From assembly GCA_964509475.1 (NCBI GenBank), contig CAZDXJ010000057.1:1-14215 (forward strand): 14,215 nucleotides of DNA, read 5' to 3'. Position numbers and translations under genes: made by a program. Shown one piece after another: positions 14,201 to 14,215 of this stretch (position 1 is its first letter; every line of letters starts with the position of its first letter). Below the pieces are notes generated by a model. The model ran no database searches, was not told the origin of the DNA, and saw only the letters and a list, made by a program, of their open reading frames with translations. This stretch comes from CAZDXJ01 sp964509475 (GTDB lineage: Bacteria; Pseudomonadota; Gammaproteobacteria; Methylococcales; Methylomonadaceae).

Positions 14201-14215
14201 TCATTGACCGCTTGA

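Noticed and set aside
13618..14215. CRISPR array among the right-end palindromes
   Set aside because: The palindromes differ from each other, are not evenly spaced and have no repeated unit with spacers.

Overview
The window looks like a chromosomal segment of a gammaproteobacterium of moderate GC. A methane-oxidiser-type relative (Methylococcales) is my best guess. It rests on the mix of families (a DUF2782 protein, a DUF748 envelope protein, an S30AE protein with a His run, a TviB-type dehydrogenase beside a UDP-glucuronate-epimerase-type enzyme), not on any marker gene. No phage, plasmid, CRISPR, tRNA or rRNA signature is visible.

Layout, left to right. (1) A plus-strand HPF/RaiA-type ribosome-hibernation gene (201-572) sits behind an extended -10 promoter. 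(2) A minus-strand block, 5128 down to 781, reads asparaginase-domain protein -> ugd -> tviB-like dehydrogenase -> NAD-dependent epimerase. A good sigma70-type promoter heads the block. The last three genes make activated uronic acids (UDP-GlcA, UDP-GalA, UDP-HexNAcA) for a capsule, exopolysaccharide or LPS. No glycosyltransferase or polymerase lies in the window. A 120-bp inverted-repeat element sits between ugd and tviB. (3) Divergent from this block is a DUF4136 lipoprotein (5249-5821), followed by 531 bp without a convincing gene but with strong hairpins. (4) A minus-strand pair follows: a DUF2782 exported protein and an OmpA-family glycine-zipper lipoprotein. (5) On the plus strand come a collapsed ndh (type II NADH dehydrogenase) remnant whose two ends are fused in frame, a large DUF748 AsmA/TamB-like envelope protein, and a polytopic membrane protein that overlaps aroE. 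(6) Convergent to aroE is a minus-strand stand-alone FtsH-peptidase-like (M41-type) zinc protease gene. An intrinsic-terminator hairpin lies just upstream of its start codon, in a leader with competing stem-loops. (7) The right end (about 13.7-14.2 kb) is gene-free and packed with small palindromes, including a second, inverted copy of the 3.1-kb element and a REP-like inverted repeat.

The most unusual items are the candidate attenuator plus solitary M41-like protease, the in-frame internal deletion of ndh, and the two-copy miniature element. One copy of that element separates two genes of the uronic-acid cluster. I saw no complete, clearly novel multi-gene system.
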